Origin: Candidatus Planktophila sp.
Lineage (GTDB): Bacteria; Actinomycetota; Actinomycetes; Nanopelagicales; Nanopelagicaceae
Reading direction: 5' to 3'
DNA: 64,000 nucleotides
Assembly: GCA_030649935.1 (NCBI GenBank)
Contig: JAUSFN010000026.1
Location: 1 to 64,000 of the forward strand
Part shown: positions 1 to 9,411 of the stretch, in pieces
How positions within the stretch are numbered: the stretch's first letter is position 1
Layout: every line of letters starts with the position of its first letter
Notes under the pieces: generated by a model
The model's input: the letters and a program-made list of their open reading frames with translations, nothing else
The model's database searches: none
What the model was told of the DNA's origin: nothing
Translations under genes and position numbers: made by a program

Positions 1-3000
1 AGTCGGTGTTGGAGTCGGTGTTGGGGCCACTGCGGCCCACACTGCAAAAAGAGTTAATGATGAAGGAGGGGTGTAGGGACTGCTCACAGCCGACCCCGAT
101 GTAGAGGTAGACCAACCTTCGAAAGTAAATCCTGATCTCACTAACGTGCCAATGCTTGGCAACGTAAGTGCGGTGCCCCCCACAGTAAATGTGGATGCAG
201 AAGGTGCGGATCCCCCCGTATTCGAATTTCCATTATAGGAAACGGTATAAGTGGTCGCCGCCGTCCATTGGGCATAGAGCGTAATTGCACCAGCGCTAAA
301 CGGATAGCTTGCGCTATTTGCATTGGATGTTCCACTGCCACCAGAGGATGTATTCCAACTGGCAAATGTGAAGTTGGTTCGAGTAAATGTATTTGCCGTT
401 AAGTTCGTCGCCACTCTTGCAACTTGGGTGTAATCAGATCCCGTGCCAGCATTGGCATTAAACGTAACGGTCGAATTCCATGCTGCATAAACTTTCGCGC
501 TCGAAGTTGGTGAATAGCTAGCACCCCCGGCACCAAGAGATGTTGTTAAACCAGTCTCTGAAAACCAACCTGCAAACGTATAACCAGTTTTCGTTGGAGT
601 TGGCAATGTAATTGGAGTGCCACCTGTAATGAAATTAGATGAAACTGTTGAATTATCAGAGGTCGCACCGTTGTAATCATAAGTCGTGGTGTATGTAACC
701 CCAGTCCATTGTGCATATAGCGTAGAAGCTCCGGCATTAAATGGATAGCTGGCACCATTGGCATAGGAGACTGATGCCGAACCTGCGGTTATCGACCAAC
801 CTGCAAATGTGTAATTAGATCTGCTAAAACTATTAGATGTTAGTGCCGTGGCTTTATCTGCAGTCTGTGTGTAATCTGAACCCGTTGCACCATTTGCGTT
901 AAAAGTAATAGTGGCGTTCCACTGTGCATAGAAGGCAATTGCGGAAGTGACAGTTAAAGTATCTCCTGCGGAATAATAAGTTCCTGATCCATTTGCCGCC
1001 GTATTCCATCGTGAAAATGTATAACTAGTTTTAGAGATTCCTGAACCACTTGAGAGAGTAAAAGTTGCACCACTATTTACAGTACTTGTATCCGGGACTG
1101 AGCCGCCAGAAGAACCATTTCCATTATATGAAACACTATAAGTAGGTAGGGTCCACTGTGCATACAAAGTAGTAGCTCCACCAGTAAATGGGTAACTAGC
1201 ACCATCAGCATAGGCAACCGAAGCAGATCCGGACGTAGTGGACCAACCTGCAAATGTGTAGTTTGTTTTTGTGAAACCGTTAGAAGTTAAAACCGTGGAA
1301 GTATCTGCAGTCTGTGCAGCTGTTGAACCGCCTGTCGAAGTATTACCATCAAAGGTGACGGTTGAATTCCACCGGGCATAGAGCGTGACCGAGGAAGTAA
1401 ATGCATAACTTGCAGCATTTGCATATGAGGTTCCAGAACCACTAGCAGATGTGTTCCAGTTTGCAAATGTATATCCAGTTCTAGTAAAGCCATTCGATGT
1501 CAGCGCTGTCACTGTATTAGCACTCTGTGCAGCTGTTGAACCGCCAGTAAAACCATTACCATCAAAAGTAACGGTAAAAGTACTCGCATTTACAGTGAAG
1601 GATCGAAGTACTTGCTCGGCAGGACTAAAAGTTGAATTTCCAGGTTGATCCGCCGCTAATGTGCACGTCCCCGCTGCCAGAATTGTGATAACAAAGCCGG
1701 AAACCGTACACACGCTTGTCGTGCTACTTGTTACCGAAACAGTTAATGCGCTACCGGAGGTGAACGGCGCGATTATCGGAGCCGCTGAGCCCACTGAGAT
1801 GTCTGCAATTTCATCAAAAGTAATTGTCTGAGCCGTATAAGTACCAAAGGTGAAACTTCTGATTGTTGATGCTGTAGTAATCGCTCCACCAGTAACAGCG
1901 ACGGTTCGGGCTCTATAGTAAACCGTATTTCCATTAACAATAAATGTAGTTAGTGCGGATCCACTCATTAGGTGACTAAGGGTTGAGCCCGAACTAATTG
2001 TGAGTTGTGGAAAAACAGCAGATGAACTTGAAAATACACTGTCGTCGTTAACTCCCGAAGCCCAGTCTGTCGTCGGATCGTCGATTAATCGGACGATTGT
2101 GACACCCGAATCGAGGGCAGAACTCGAGCTGACTTCATATTCAACATACACCGCAGTTTGGTTTGGATCTACAGTTGAATTTAGAGTAGCAGTTGTTGGT
2201 GTGATTGATGTTGCCAGATCCGTAGTGACTGTGGGAGTTGCTACTGGTTCAGTAGTAGTAAATGAAAGTATTTCACCGTAGACCGTACCGATTCTAGCCC
2301 TATAAAAATATGTAGTTCCACTTGTAAGACCGGTTAGTGCAGTGTTCACACCATATGACTCCGTGGCAGTAGTCGTGGTAGTACCAAGCGTGACAGTTGT
2401 AAATGTTGCTAAAGTCGAACTTGTTCCATATTCGAAGACAACACTTAATCCAGATGTGCCGTTTGGGTCGATAGTGGCGGGCAATGTCGCCGTTGTATTC
2501 GAACTAAAAACGGAGCCAGACGAAATGGCAGGAAGTGTCACCACTTCAACCGGGAGAGTTGGAGTGGTGACAGTGACTACCGTTGTAGCAGTACCGCAAG
2601 TTCCGGCAGAGCTTACATTTGAATAAGTCGATGCGGTGGCACCGATTACGATAGTTCCAATTTTCGCAACGGCACTGTTAGCATAAACAAAACCTGCACT
2701 TGTTGAACAGGCGACGGTCTCCTCCATTGTATAGGTCAGCAAAACAGAGGTGCTAGCCGCAACGGTAATCGGCTGGCTAAAAATCAATTTGTTTGATGAA
2801 TTTAGCAAAGGCTCTGCAGTCGTGGCACCAGCAAGCCTGACGCTACTTGCGACATATGTTAATCCTGACGCTGGAGTGTCTATCACGTTGTCGAAAGTAA
2901 CCGGTGCTGATCCACTATTTGTTAGGGTAATCGTGTAAGAGAACTGCGTTTTATTAGATCCTGGTCGAGTTGTTGTGGTGCTAGCATTTTTCGTCATGCT

Positions 3001-3702
3001 CGTGCTAATTGTGACCGTATTTGAACTTACTGTGGCCACGGGTAGTGAACCTACATCTGTATGCTTGACTTGAGTTCCACTTGTAATCTGCGCAATTGGC
3101 ACAACCGTTGGTGCGGTAGCGGACTTACCAATAATTTTAAAAGTGTATGTGGCTTCATAACAAAGTTTTGTATTGTAACTACTCAAACTTGTAATTTGGA
3201 GTTCATTTACAATTGTTGCCTGTAGCCCGCTATTGCATTGGAGTTGAGAGTAAAGAGCGACTGACGTAGAGACAAGCCTCAAAGCGCTAGTCGGCCACGA
3301 AGATTTCGAGACAGGAGATATCCACATCATGTTTGGATCAGATGAAGGGCCCGCCCCAATAGTTCCTGTCTGGCCCTTCACAAAAATAGTCATTGTGCCG
3401 CCAAGAACATAAGTGGTTGTAGAAGGTGTGATGGTTAAGACTTTATTGGCCGCCGCTTTAATTGTCTCTGAGACTTTATTAAATGAATAAGTACAACTGT
3501 ACAGTTCGGTGGACCCTGTTAACCCAGGCTGCCCGCTATAGACTCGAAGTGTGTGTGCTTGAGCAGAGAGAGTAGAACTCTTGGCCTTTAAAAGAAAGAA
3601 TGAAGTTTGAGAGCTGCCAGTTGAAATATCTCCCACTGGCAAACTGGCATCGTTTGGATTTGCAAGTGAAACTACTCCACCTGTAAAGGTGTCCAACTTT
3701 GC
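1..3702 (-). CDS. Large InlB/Flg_new-repeat surface protein, main part (partial, runs off left edge)
   Basis: The minus-strand frame is open from the TAG at 3703-3705 to the window edge; the ORF track omits it because it has no stop inside the window. I spot-checked the frame at several positions and read no further stop. The N-terminal two thirds is Ser/Thr/Val-rich, beta-sandwich-like sequence with DUF11- or fibronectin-like stretches (e.g. TSGTTYFYRARIGTV). From about 1600 down to 1 there are seven repeats of the Listeria-Bacteroides (InlB B-repeat / Flg_new) type, with cores such as YTFAGWSTTSGSA and closing LYAQW. A Pro-Thr linker (TPTPTPT) sits at the edge. Family knowledge: such proteins are secreted and cell-surface associated, probably adhesive; the ligand is unknown. 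The natural start lies upstream in the piece at 3703-4029, so this part has no credible start of its own. Confidence 0.75.
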
Positions 3703-4029
3703 CTATACGTTTGTTTTTGTAGAATTCGCAGTAATTTTGTAAGCAACGTACTCCGCATCAACGTTTTGACTCTGCCCTGTATCAACATAAAATATTTTTC
3801 CATGTTTTGGTGCGACAGTAATTCCGTTTTGATCGGTAACGCCGGCATCACAAGCGACTGCCGCGCTTGCTGGGATTATCGTTGCAACGGTTATTCCTGA
3901 AAGTAGGGATGCGAAAAGAACGGCTACCAAAATGGCATGAATTTTTTTACGCAATCTTGAATCCATTTCTCCGCAACCTACTTGCCAGTATTTTAGGGCT
4001 CGAAAGACCATAGCGCCTAATAATTTCAA
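3703..4029 (-). pseudogene. N-terminal signal-peptide piece of the surface protein, cut by in-frame TAG
   Basis: This 108-codon ORF begins at TTG (4029) behind a GGGGA ribosome-binding site, or at ATG 3966 (MDSRLRKK). It carries a clear signal peptide: a basic N-terminus, a hydrophobic stretch (ILVAVLFASLLSG) and a cleavage region PASAAVA. It ends at a TAG at 3703-3705 that lies in the same frame as the long repeat-protein ORF, which continues directly with AKLDTFTGG. The two pieces therefore read as one protein broken by a single nonsense codon rather than by a frameshift. It could be a true pseudogene, a recent or phase-type mutation, or a sequencing/assembly error. As drawn, only a 70-108 residue secreted peptide would be made. 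Confidence 0.6.
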
Positions 4030-4085
4030 TTTTTCCCCGTTAGCGAATTGAGTAATTAACTCAATTCATGGCCTCACAAGAAGAA

Positions 4086-4116
4086 AAGCCCCCGGTGGGA
4101 AAGGCACCGAGGGCTT
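4086..4116 (-). terminator. Rho-independent terminator of the former tRNA-Arg(TCG) 3' end
   Basis: AAGCCC-c-CGGTG pairs with CACCG-a-GGGCTT around a short loop. On the minus strand it is followed by TTTTCTTCTT. It lies just beyond the decayed tRNA 3' half at 4120-4165, so it was probably the original terminator of the tRNA now intact at 5620-5692. Confidence 0.6.
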
Positions 4117-4119
4117 AAC

Positions 4120-4165
4120 TTGTGCGCGCGGAGGGGTTCGAACTGCCAACCCTCACGCCCGAAGA
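4120..4165 (-). pseudogene. Decayed 3' half of tRNA-Arg(TCG) (old attachment-site remnant)
   Basis: A 24-bp stretch (4120-4143) is identical to the 3' end of the intact tRNA at 5617-5640. Beyond it, diverged but alignable sequence reaches the anticodon-loop CTTCGG. No D-arm or acceptor 5' strand is present, so this is not a functional tRNA. Its position, next to a terminator and 1.5 kb from the intact tRNA in the same orientation, is what an integrative element leaves behind. Confidence 0.55.
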
Positions 4166-4435
4166 CAAGGCACGCAGGAATCTCTAGTGTGCTGGAATCT
4201 GCTCAGTCAGTCACTGCAAAGTTAAGTCGTTTTTGCCGTCATATACAGTGTCATGAGATATGTGCAGCTTGTGACCCGCGTGTGACCCCGAGCAGGACTG
4301 CAAAACTGGCTCAGATCGAATGGGAACCTATTCCTCACACCTTAGAAGTCAACCAAGCCTGAGGCAGACCCTTGCAAGACCATGAATTTGAGAGTAATTT
4401 GACATGTATTAGGGGTGAATTGAGGAGTACCCACT

Positions 4436-5467
4436 ATGGCGGTACTGGCGAGAAAGTATCGAACGATCATTATTGTCACTGCGCTTATTGCGTTGGCAAG
4501 TCCATCAATGATTTTGAGTGCATCAGCTGTCCCAACGTACCGCTCTGGTCATCCACCGGTTATCATCTCCGCGGTTATTGATTCGCAGCGAAGACTTGAA
4601 GTTGTGTACAGGGCCGACGATGGTCTTACCTATGGCGGAAAGGTTTATTTTGATAATAACCCTTTGAACGCTGAGCCCCCCGCTTATGTAGACACTAAGT
4701 ACGGGAATTTTATGTACTGTAATAACAAATCTAACTGTTTGGCCCGATGGTCATTACCAGTTACGCCGGATGTTGGACCCTTTACATTTCTCTCTGAGCC
4801 ACTAGATCCAATCAGATTTCCTAACGGAACGTATTATGTACAGATTGAGAGCTTCAATGAGGACCCCTTCCCAAGTACGCGATACTGGGAAAATTCGGCC
4901 GTCTCCGTTGTGCTTCTCACCACTGTCTCAAGTTCTGCATCCATAAGTGTCGAGAAACTCGACGCGTTGAAGTTGCCCATCGATAACGGATCAGAACGAT
5001 GCTCTCAACTTCGCCAACGACTAACTCTTGGAAATCGCCTTGCTACTGCCATAAATGCGAATGTCAAAAGGTGGAACACTGCCCTTGAAAAAGTAAAAAA
5101 TCCGCCGGCAAATCTCAAAGCTGGATTAGAAGCGATATCGGAATGGATTGTTGGAGTTTCGGCTTTGCGAGAAAAGGATAGAGCGGATGCTGATGCAGTT
5201 TGTGGAACCGCTCCAGAATTAGTCGGATTGAATGGAAACTTCACCCCGATACCCGTACCTCCATCAAATGGTAAGTCGGCCTGCACGAAAATTCGAAACC
5301 AGTTGAATTATCTCAATCAAGAGTTACAGAAGGTCGTTGGCAACATTACTATGACGAATCTGAACCAAGTGGTGCGTATCAGGCAATTAAGGACTCGATT
5401 TGGACAATTATCTACGAGTTTGGTGCAGGCTTGGCCGACCGCTCTTAAGGCGTGTGCTCCTATTTGA
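4436..5467 (+). CDS. Secreted protein of unknown function
   Basis: The 343-residue product starts at ATG behind GAGGAG. Residues 1-32 form a Sec signal peptide (AVLARKYRTIIIVTALIAL, then ASPSMILSASA). Residues 35-170 look like a beta-rich globular domain with a CNNKSNC cysteine pair. The remaining part is alpha-helical with well-spaced Cys residues (CSQLRQRL, AVCGTAPE, SACTKIRNQL, LKACAPI), suggesting disulphide-linked helical hairpins outside the cell. I recognise no family. It is the only credible gene between the two tRNA-Arg(TCG) copies, so it may be cargo of the old integration. No neighbour on either side suggests a pathway. Confidence 0.75.
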   Translation: MAVLARKYRTIIIVTALIALASPSMILSASAVPTYRSGHPPVIISAVIDSQRRLEVVYRADDGLTYGGKVYFDNNPLNAEPPAYVDTKYGNFMYCNNKSNCLARWSLPVTPDVGPFTFLSEPLDPIRFPNGTYYVQIESFNEDPFPSTRYWENSAVSVVLLTTVSSSASISVEKLDALKLPIDNGSERCSQLRQRLTLGNRLATAINANVKRWNTALEKVKNPPANLKAGLEAISEWIVGVSALREKDRADADAVCGTAPELVGLNGNFTPIPVPPSNGKSACTKIRNQLNYLNQELQKVVGNITMTNLNQVVRIRQLRTRFGQLSTSLVQAWPTALKACAPI

Positions 5468-5619
5468 TATTCAAGTCTCTTCAAAGTGTTTTAATAGTTG
5501 CAAGGCGGCTGAAGTACTTGAATTAGTTGGCGCGCGTGTAAAACTCCACCCTTGGAAAAGTTCGCCGAAGTTGTTGCAACGACCGGCTGAAACCAAGTCC
5601 GGAGTAATACAACACATTG

Positions 5620-5692
5620 TGCGCGCGGAGGGGTTCGAACCCCCAACCTTCTGATCCGAAGTCAGATGCTCTATCCGTTGAGCTACGCGCGC
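5620..5692 (-). tRNA. tRNA-Arg (anticodon TCG)
   Basis: The minus strand folds as a complete cloverleaf. The acceptor is GCGCGCG/CGCGCGC, the D-arm starts GCTCAACGG, and the anticodon stem TCTGA/TCAGA encloses CTTCGGA, giving anticodon TCG. The T-arm is GGGGG-TTCGAAC-CCCTC. CCA is not encoded. No terminator follows directly; a likely original one is displaced to 4086-4116. Confidence 0.9.
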
Positions 5693-5809
5693 TGGGTTGC
5701 TAAGAATACACATTGTTGGAACTCAGGCGTTATGTTTATGTGCCAGTTCAATCGCTTCGCGAAATGGATCGAATGCACCCGAATGAAGGGTTCCTCCCAT
5801 AACCCAATC

Positions 5810-5863
5810 AAAAAACGTCCTGAACCAATTGCCATTAACCCTGCTTCGCAGGACGAGTTTTTT
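5810..5863. promoter_or_regulatory. Hairpin with A/T tracts upstream of the bkd genes (terminator or leader attenuator)
   Basis: AAAAAACGTCCTG (5810-5822) is complementary to CAGGAC-ga-GTTTTTT (5849-5863). An inner alternative hairpin CCTGC-TTC-GCAGG (5840-5852) is followed by a T-run. It could act as a bidirectional terminator between the divergent tRNA and the bkd operon. It could also be a two-state leader of the bkd mRNA. No promoter can be placed with confidence. Confidence 0.4.
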
Positions 5864-5902
5864 GTGATGGTTGTACCTTCGGGCTCACTATGGATAGAAT
5901 CA

Positions 5903-5917
5903 TTGAACTTAGTTCAA
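5903..5917. promoter_or_regulatory. Inverted repeat TTGAAC-TTA-GTTCAA, possible operator
   Basis: A perfect 6-3-6 inverted repeat lies 43 bp upstream of the bkd E1-alpha start codon. That is a plausible repressor site for the 2-oxoacid dehydrogenase operon. The binding protein is unknown and no regulator gene is adjacent. Confidence 0.3.
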
Positions 5918-5960
5918 CAAGTTTTTGTCCTTGACCCATTTCCTTATAAACGGAGGTCCG

Positions 5961-7055
5961 ATGGATCAATCCGATTCCGTCGTTCAACTGCTCGATAGTA
6001 ATGGCTCATTCACCAACGATTCACTTTTCACCTCCACATTAAAAGAATCAGAGTTAATTGATTTTTACCGAGACATGGTTTTAGTTCGTGCCATCGATGA
6101 GCAAGCGACTGCTTTACAGCGGCAAGGTGAACTTGGTTTGTGGGCGCCTTTACTTGGGCAAGAGGCGGCGCAAATTGGTTCTGCCCGCGCTATGAAAAAA
6201 CAGGATTTTGCTTTTTCAACATATCGTGAACATGGAGTTGCATGGTGCCGTGGTGTAGATCCAGTTGACATGCTTAGTTTTTGGCGGGGAACAAAGCATC
6301 AAGGATGGGATGCAAATCAATATCGGTCTTATGGTTACCAAATTATTATTGGCGCCCACGCATTACATGCAACTGGTTATGCCATGGGAGCTTACCTCTC
6401 CAGGAACACTGAAACAGGCGATGCAGGAATAGATCAAGCTGTAATGGCCTACTTTGGTGATGGCGCCATGAGTGAAGGCGATGTAAATGAGGCATTTGTC
6501 TTTGCCGCTTCTTACCAAGCTCCGGTTGTATTTTTCTGTCAAAATAATCAGTGGGCAATCTCTGAACCAACAAAGCGTCAAAGTCGAGTGCCCCTTGCAT
6601 ACCGTGCCGCAGGTTTCGGAATTCCTGGCATACGAGTAGATGGAAACGATGTCATTGCTTGCTATGAAGTTACTCGGCAGGCATTAGATCGTGCACGTTC
6701 AGGCCAAGGTCCGACTTTAATTGAAGCAATTACTTATCGAATGGGCGCACATACAACATCAGATGACCCCACCAAATATCAGGTTTTTAGCGAAGTTGAA
6801 CTTTGGAGAGATAGAGATCCAATCGAGAGATTAAAGGTCTACCTGCGCGCTAAGGGCGTTCTCAATAATGAGTTAGAGAGTGAAATATCTAATGAAGCTG
6901 CCACATTAAGCGAAAGGATGCGCGATGAGTGTCGAAAGCTTCCAGATCCAAATCCACTTTCGATGTTCGACCATGTTTATTCTGAGAGCGATCTGAATAT
7001 CGATGAGCAAAAGAGAGAAGTCGAAACAATTCTCTCTAGATCGCAGGATAATTAA
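5961..7055 (+). CDS. bkdA: Branched-chain 2-oxoacid dehydrogenase E1 alpha subunit
   Basis: This is the thiamine-diphosphate E1 alpha subunit, which decarboxylates branched-chain 2-oxoacids derived from Leu, Ile and Val. The start is set at ATG 5961 (MDQSDSV) behind CGGAGG, not at the longer track start. Visible features are the TPP motif from YFGDGAMSEGD to CQNNQWAIS, the substrate region RMGAHTTSDDP and a normal E1-alpha length (364 aa). The E1b and E2 genes follow at 1-bp and 4-bp gaps, giving a clear operon, and the downstream convergent operon degrades isovaleryl-CoA. Both fit BCKDH better than pyruvate dehydrogenase. E3 is not in this window. Specificity is inferred from context. Confidence 0.88.
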   Translation: MDQSDSVVQLLDSNGSFTNDSLFTSTLKESELIDFYRDMVLVRAIDEQATALQRQGELGLWAPLLGQEAAQIGSARAMKKQDFAFSTYREHGVAWCRGVDPVDMLSFWRGTKHQGWDANQYRSYGYQIIIGAHALHATGYAMGAYLSRNTETGDAGIDQAVMAYFGDGAMSEGDVNEAFVFAASYQAPVVFFCQNNQWAISEPTKRQSRVPLAYRAAGFGIPGIRVDGNDVIACYEVTRQALDRARSGQGPTLIEAITYRMGAHTTSDDPTKYQVFSEVELWRDRDPIERLKVYLRAKGVLNNELESEISNEAATLSERMRDECRKLPDPNPLSMFDHVYSESDLNIDEQKREVETILSRSQDN

Positions 7056-7056
7056 A

Positions 7057-8040
7057 ATGCCCCAACTCAGTATCGTTCATGCCCTTAATCAAGGTCTACA
7101 CCGCGCAATGGATGCTGATTCCAAGGTACTCCTCATGGGAGAAGACATTGGCAAGCTAGGCGGGGTATTTCGAGTAACCGAAGGGCTTCAAAAATCTTTT
7201 GGGGACGAGCGCGTGATCGATTCTCCATTAGCTGAATCTGGAATTGTAGGTACGGCTATCGGCCTAGCGCTCTACGGATTTCGCCCCGTTGTCGAAATTC
7301 AATTTGATGGCTTTGTCTTCCCCGCTTTCGACCAGATCGTTGTTCAACTCGCCCGAATGCGCTTTCGCTCGGCCGGTGCATTGAGCCTTCCCATCACTAT
7401 AAGAATGCCTTATGGGGGTGGAATTGGCTCCGTTGAACATCACAGTGAATCTCCAGAAGGGTATTTTGCGGCAACCCCTGGATTAAGAGTTGTTACATGT
7501 TCTAATTCGCATGATGCTTACTGGATGATCCAACAATCTATTGCAAGTGATGACCCGGTTATTTTTCTAGAACCAAAAAGGCGATATTGGCAAAAGAGTG
7601 AGGTCAACACTGATTCACATCTCAACAATATATCGGCGTTGCATGAAGCAAGGGTTTTAACTGAAGGTTCAGATTGCACAATTATTGGTTACGGCCCGAC
7701 CATTGCGACATGTTTGCAATCTGCTCGGCTTGCAGCCGAAGATGGAGTCTCTCTTGAAGTAATTGATCTGCGCTCTTTAAGTCCAATAGACATGCCTGTG
7801 TTAATTAAATCTGCTAATAAAACTGGTCGCGTGGTCATAGTTCACGAGGCTTCTCGCAGCGGAGGAGTTGGAGCAGAAATAGCTACACGCCTGACCCAAG
7901 AGTGCTTTTATAAACTAGAAGCACCTGTGATGAGAGTGACGGGTTATGACGTTCCATATCCTCCGAGTCGAATAGAGGATGATTACTTGCCAGATGCCGA
8001 GAGAATTCTCGATGCAGTTGAAAAGTGCATGGGTTATTAA
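7057..8040 (+). CDS. bkdB: Branched-chain 2-oxoacid dehydrogenase E1 beta subunit
   Basis: E1 beta (transketolase pyrimidine-binding plus C-terminal domain) pairs with the preceding E1 alpha to form the decarboxylase heterotetramer. The start is ATG 7057 (MPQLSIV), one base after the E1a stop; the longer track start overlaps E1a and is unlikely. Motifs include LLMGEDIGKLGGVFRVTEG near the N-terminus, DSPLAESGIVGTAIGLALYG, and RMPYGGGIGSVEHHSESPE, which is typical of branched-chain rather than pyruvate E1b. The C-terminal domain (VEVIDLRSLSP type) is present. Length 327 aa is normal. It is probably translationally coupled to its neighbours. Confidence 0.88.
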   Translation: MPQLSIVHALNQGLHRAMDADSKVLLMGEDIGKLGGVFRVTEGLQKSFGDERVIDSPLAESGIVGTAIGLALYGFRPVVEIQFDGFVFPAFDQIVVQLARMRFRSAGALSLPITIRMPYGGGIGSVEHHSESPEGYFAATPGLRVVTCSNSHDAYWMIQQSIASDDPVIFLEPKRRYWQKSEVNTDSHLNNISALHEARVLTEGSDCTIIGYGPTIATCLQSARLAAEDGVSLEVIDLRSLSPIDMPVLIKSANKTGRVVIVHEASRSGGVGAEIATRLTQECFYKLEAPVMRVTGYDVPYPPSRIEDDYLPDAERILDAVEKCMGY

Positions 8041-8044
8041 GATT

Positions 8045-9400
8045 ATGGAAACCTCTGGTTCAGAATTTGAGTTTCGACTTCCTGATGTGGGTGAAGGACT
8101 AGAAGATGCCGAAATTATTGAATGGAAAGTATCTGCTGGAGAAAGAATTCAGGTCAATCAACTAATTGTTGAGATCGAAACAGCTAAAGCTTTGGTTGAA
8201 CTTCCAACTCCTTTTGCCGGCACGGTGCTTGAACTTCTGGTCCACGAGGGCCAAGTTGTTCATGTAGGAACGCCCATCATTCGCATCTTGATAGAGGCGG
8301 AAAAGACGTCTGTCGCACCAACCACCGAGTTGAAATCTGAGCGCACCGAAATCTTGGTTGGTTCTGGACCTCGAAATGAGGAAACCTCGCACCGGAAACG
8401 TGCTACTCGAAACTATGGAACCAGAGTAGGTGCAGTTCGCTCCGATGCTCCAAAACCTCAGATGCCAAAACCTCCGATACTTAGTGTGCCTGAACCACGA
8501 TTTGAAGCTCCAGCTTCAATAAATAGCCGAATAATTGCTTTAGCAAAACCTCCTGTGCGCAGACTTGCTAGAGATTGTGGAGTGGATTTACTCTCCTTAA
8601 CAGGCAGTGGTCCCGAAGGTTCAATTACACATGAAGATGTTTTGGCCGCTGCCAACCGATTAAAAAATGAGACTAATCCAAAAAATAATAGCGTTGATGA
8701 ATTTAGAGAAACTCGCACTCCAATTCACGGAGTCCGACGTGTTATGGCTGAAGCAACGGTCGCTAGCGCCTTTACCGCACCTCACGTAACCGAATTCGTT
8801 ACAGTTGATGTGACTAGTGCGATTGAATTGTTAGATCGACTTCGAGCCCTACCTGAGTTTTCTGGAGTTCGACTCTCCATCTTGTCACTGCTGGCACGGG
8901 CAATGTGTATTGCAATGCCCAATACCCCTGAGGTAAACAGTTTTTGGGATGTGCAATCACAAGAGGTAGTTACTAAACACTACATCAATCTCGGCGTTGC
9001 AACTGCAACCGATCGCGGATTATTAGTGCCCAACGTTAAAAACGCAGAACAATTAAATTTTAAGAATCTTGCAAAGGCAATAGAAGAAGTGGTTGACGCT
9101 GCTCGTACAAAGAAAGCATCGTTAAGCCAGTTAACAGGTGGCACTATGTCTATTACTAATATCGGCGTCTTTGGAGTTGAAACTGGAACTCCAATCTTGC
9201 CACCTGGTGAATCGGCGATAGTCTGCTTAGGTGCAATCGTCACACGGCCTTGGGTTGTTGATTCTGAGATTGTAGCGCGGCACGTATGCACACTCTCTTT
9301 ATCATTTGATCATCGCTTAGTTGATGGGGCGCAAGGTTCAAAATTTTTAACCGACATCGCAAAATTATTACAAGAGCCTTCAGAACTTATTGCGCCTTAA
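8045..9400 (+). CDS. Dihydrolipoyl acyltransferase (E2) of the branched-chain complex
   Basis: E2 core of the 2-oxoacid dehydrogenase, transferring the branched acyl group from lipoamide to CoA. The start is ATG 8045 (METSGSEFEF), four bases after E1b. Domains: one lipoyl domain (residues 7-82, lipoyl-Lys in ETAKALVEL at about 48), a flexible Pro/Ala linker, an E3/E1-binding domain (VRRLARDCGVDLLSLTGSG), and the CoA acyltransferase domain ending with the catalytic SFDHRLVDGAQG. Length 451 aa. A single lipoyl domain is common in bacterial BCKDH. It ends 11 bp from the convergent enoyl-CoA hydratase gene with no obvious terminator between. Confidence 0.88.
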   Translation: METSGSEFEFRLPDVGEGLEDAEIIEWKVSAGERIQVNQLIVEIETAKALVELPTPFAGTVLELLVHEGQVVHVGTPIIRILIEAEKTSVAPTTELKSERTEILVGSGPRNEETSHRKRATRNYGTRVGAVRSDAPKPQMPKPPILSVPEPRFEAPASINSRIIALAKPPVRRLARDCGVDLLSLTGSGPEGSITHEDVLAAANRLKNETNPKNNSVDEFRETRTPIHGVRRVMAEATVASAFTAPHVTEFVTVDVTSAIELLDRLRALPEFSGVRLSILSLLARAMCIAMPNTPEVNSFWDVQSQEVVTKHYINLGVATATDRGLLVPNVKNAEQLNFKNLAKAIEEVVDAARTKKASLSQLTGGTMSITNIGVFGVETGTPILPPGESAIVCLGAIVTRPWVVDSEIVARHVCTLSLSFDHRLVDGAQGSKFLTDIAKLLQEPSELIAP

Positions 9401-9411
9401 TTGAAATCGTT

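Noticed and set aside
141-1493. Short minus-strand ORFs 141-365, 546-764 and 1287-1493
   Set aside because: They lie in a different frame from the repeat protein; the repeat periodicity alone creates them.
1451-2938. Plus-strand ORFs 1451-1648, 2000-2281, 2342-2626 and 2750-2938
   Set aside because: Antisense shadows of the long open minus-strand repeat-protein frame, with biased low-complexity Val/Thr translation.
4120-4362. Plus ORF 80 aa beginning MCARRGSNCQ
   Set aside because: Overlaps the tRNA remnant; the peptide is the antisense reading of tRNA sequence.
5471-5713. Minus ORF containing ARVAQRIEHLTSDQKVGGSNPS
   Set aside because: This is the classic spurious translation of a tRNA gene (tRNA-Arg 5620-5692).
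5666-5998. Plus ORF 110 aa ahead of bkdA
   Set aside because: Spans the tRNA and the hairpin and overlaps the bkdA start; no ribosome-binding site or protein-like composition.
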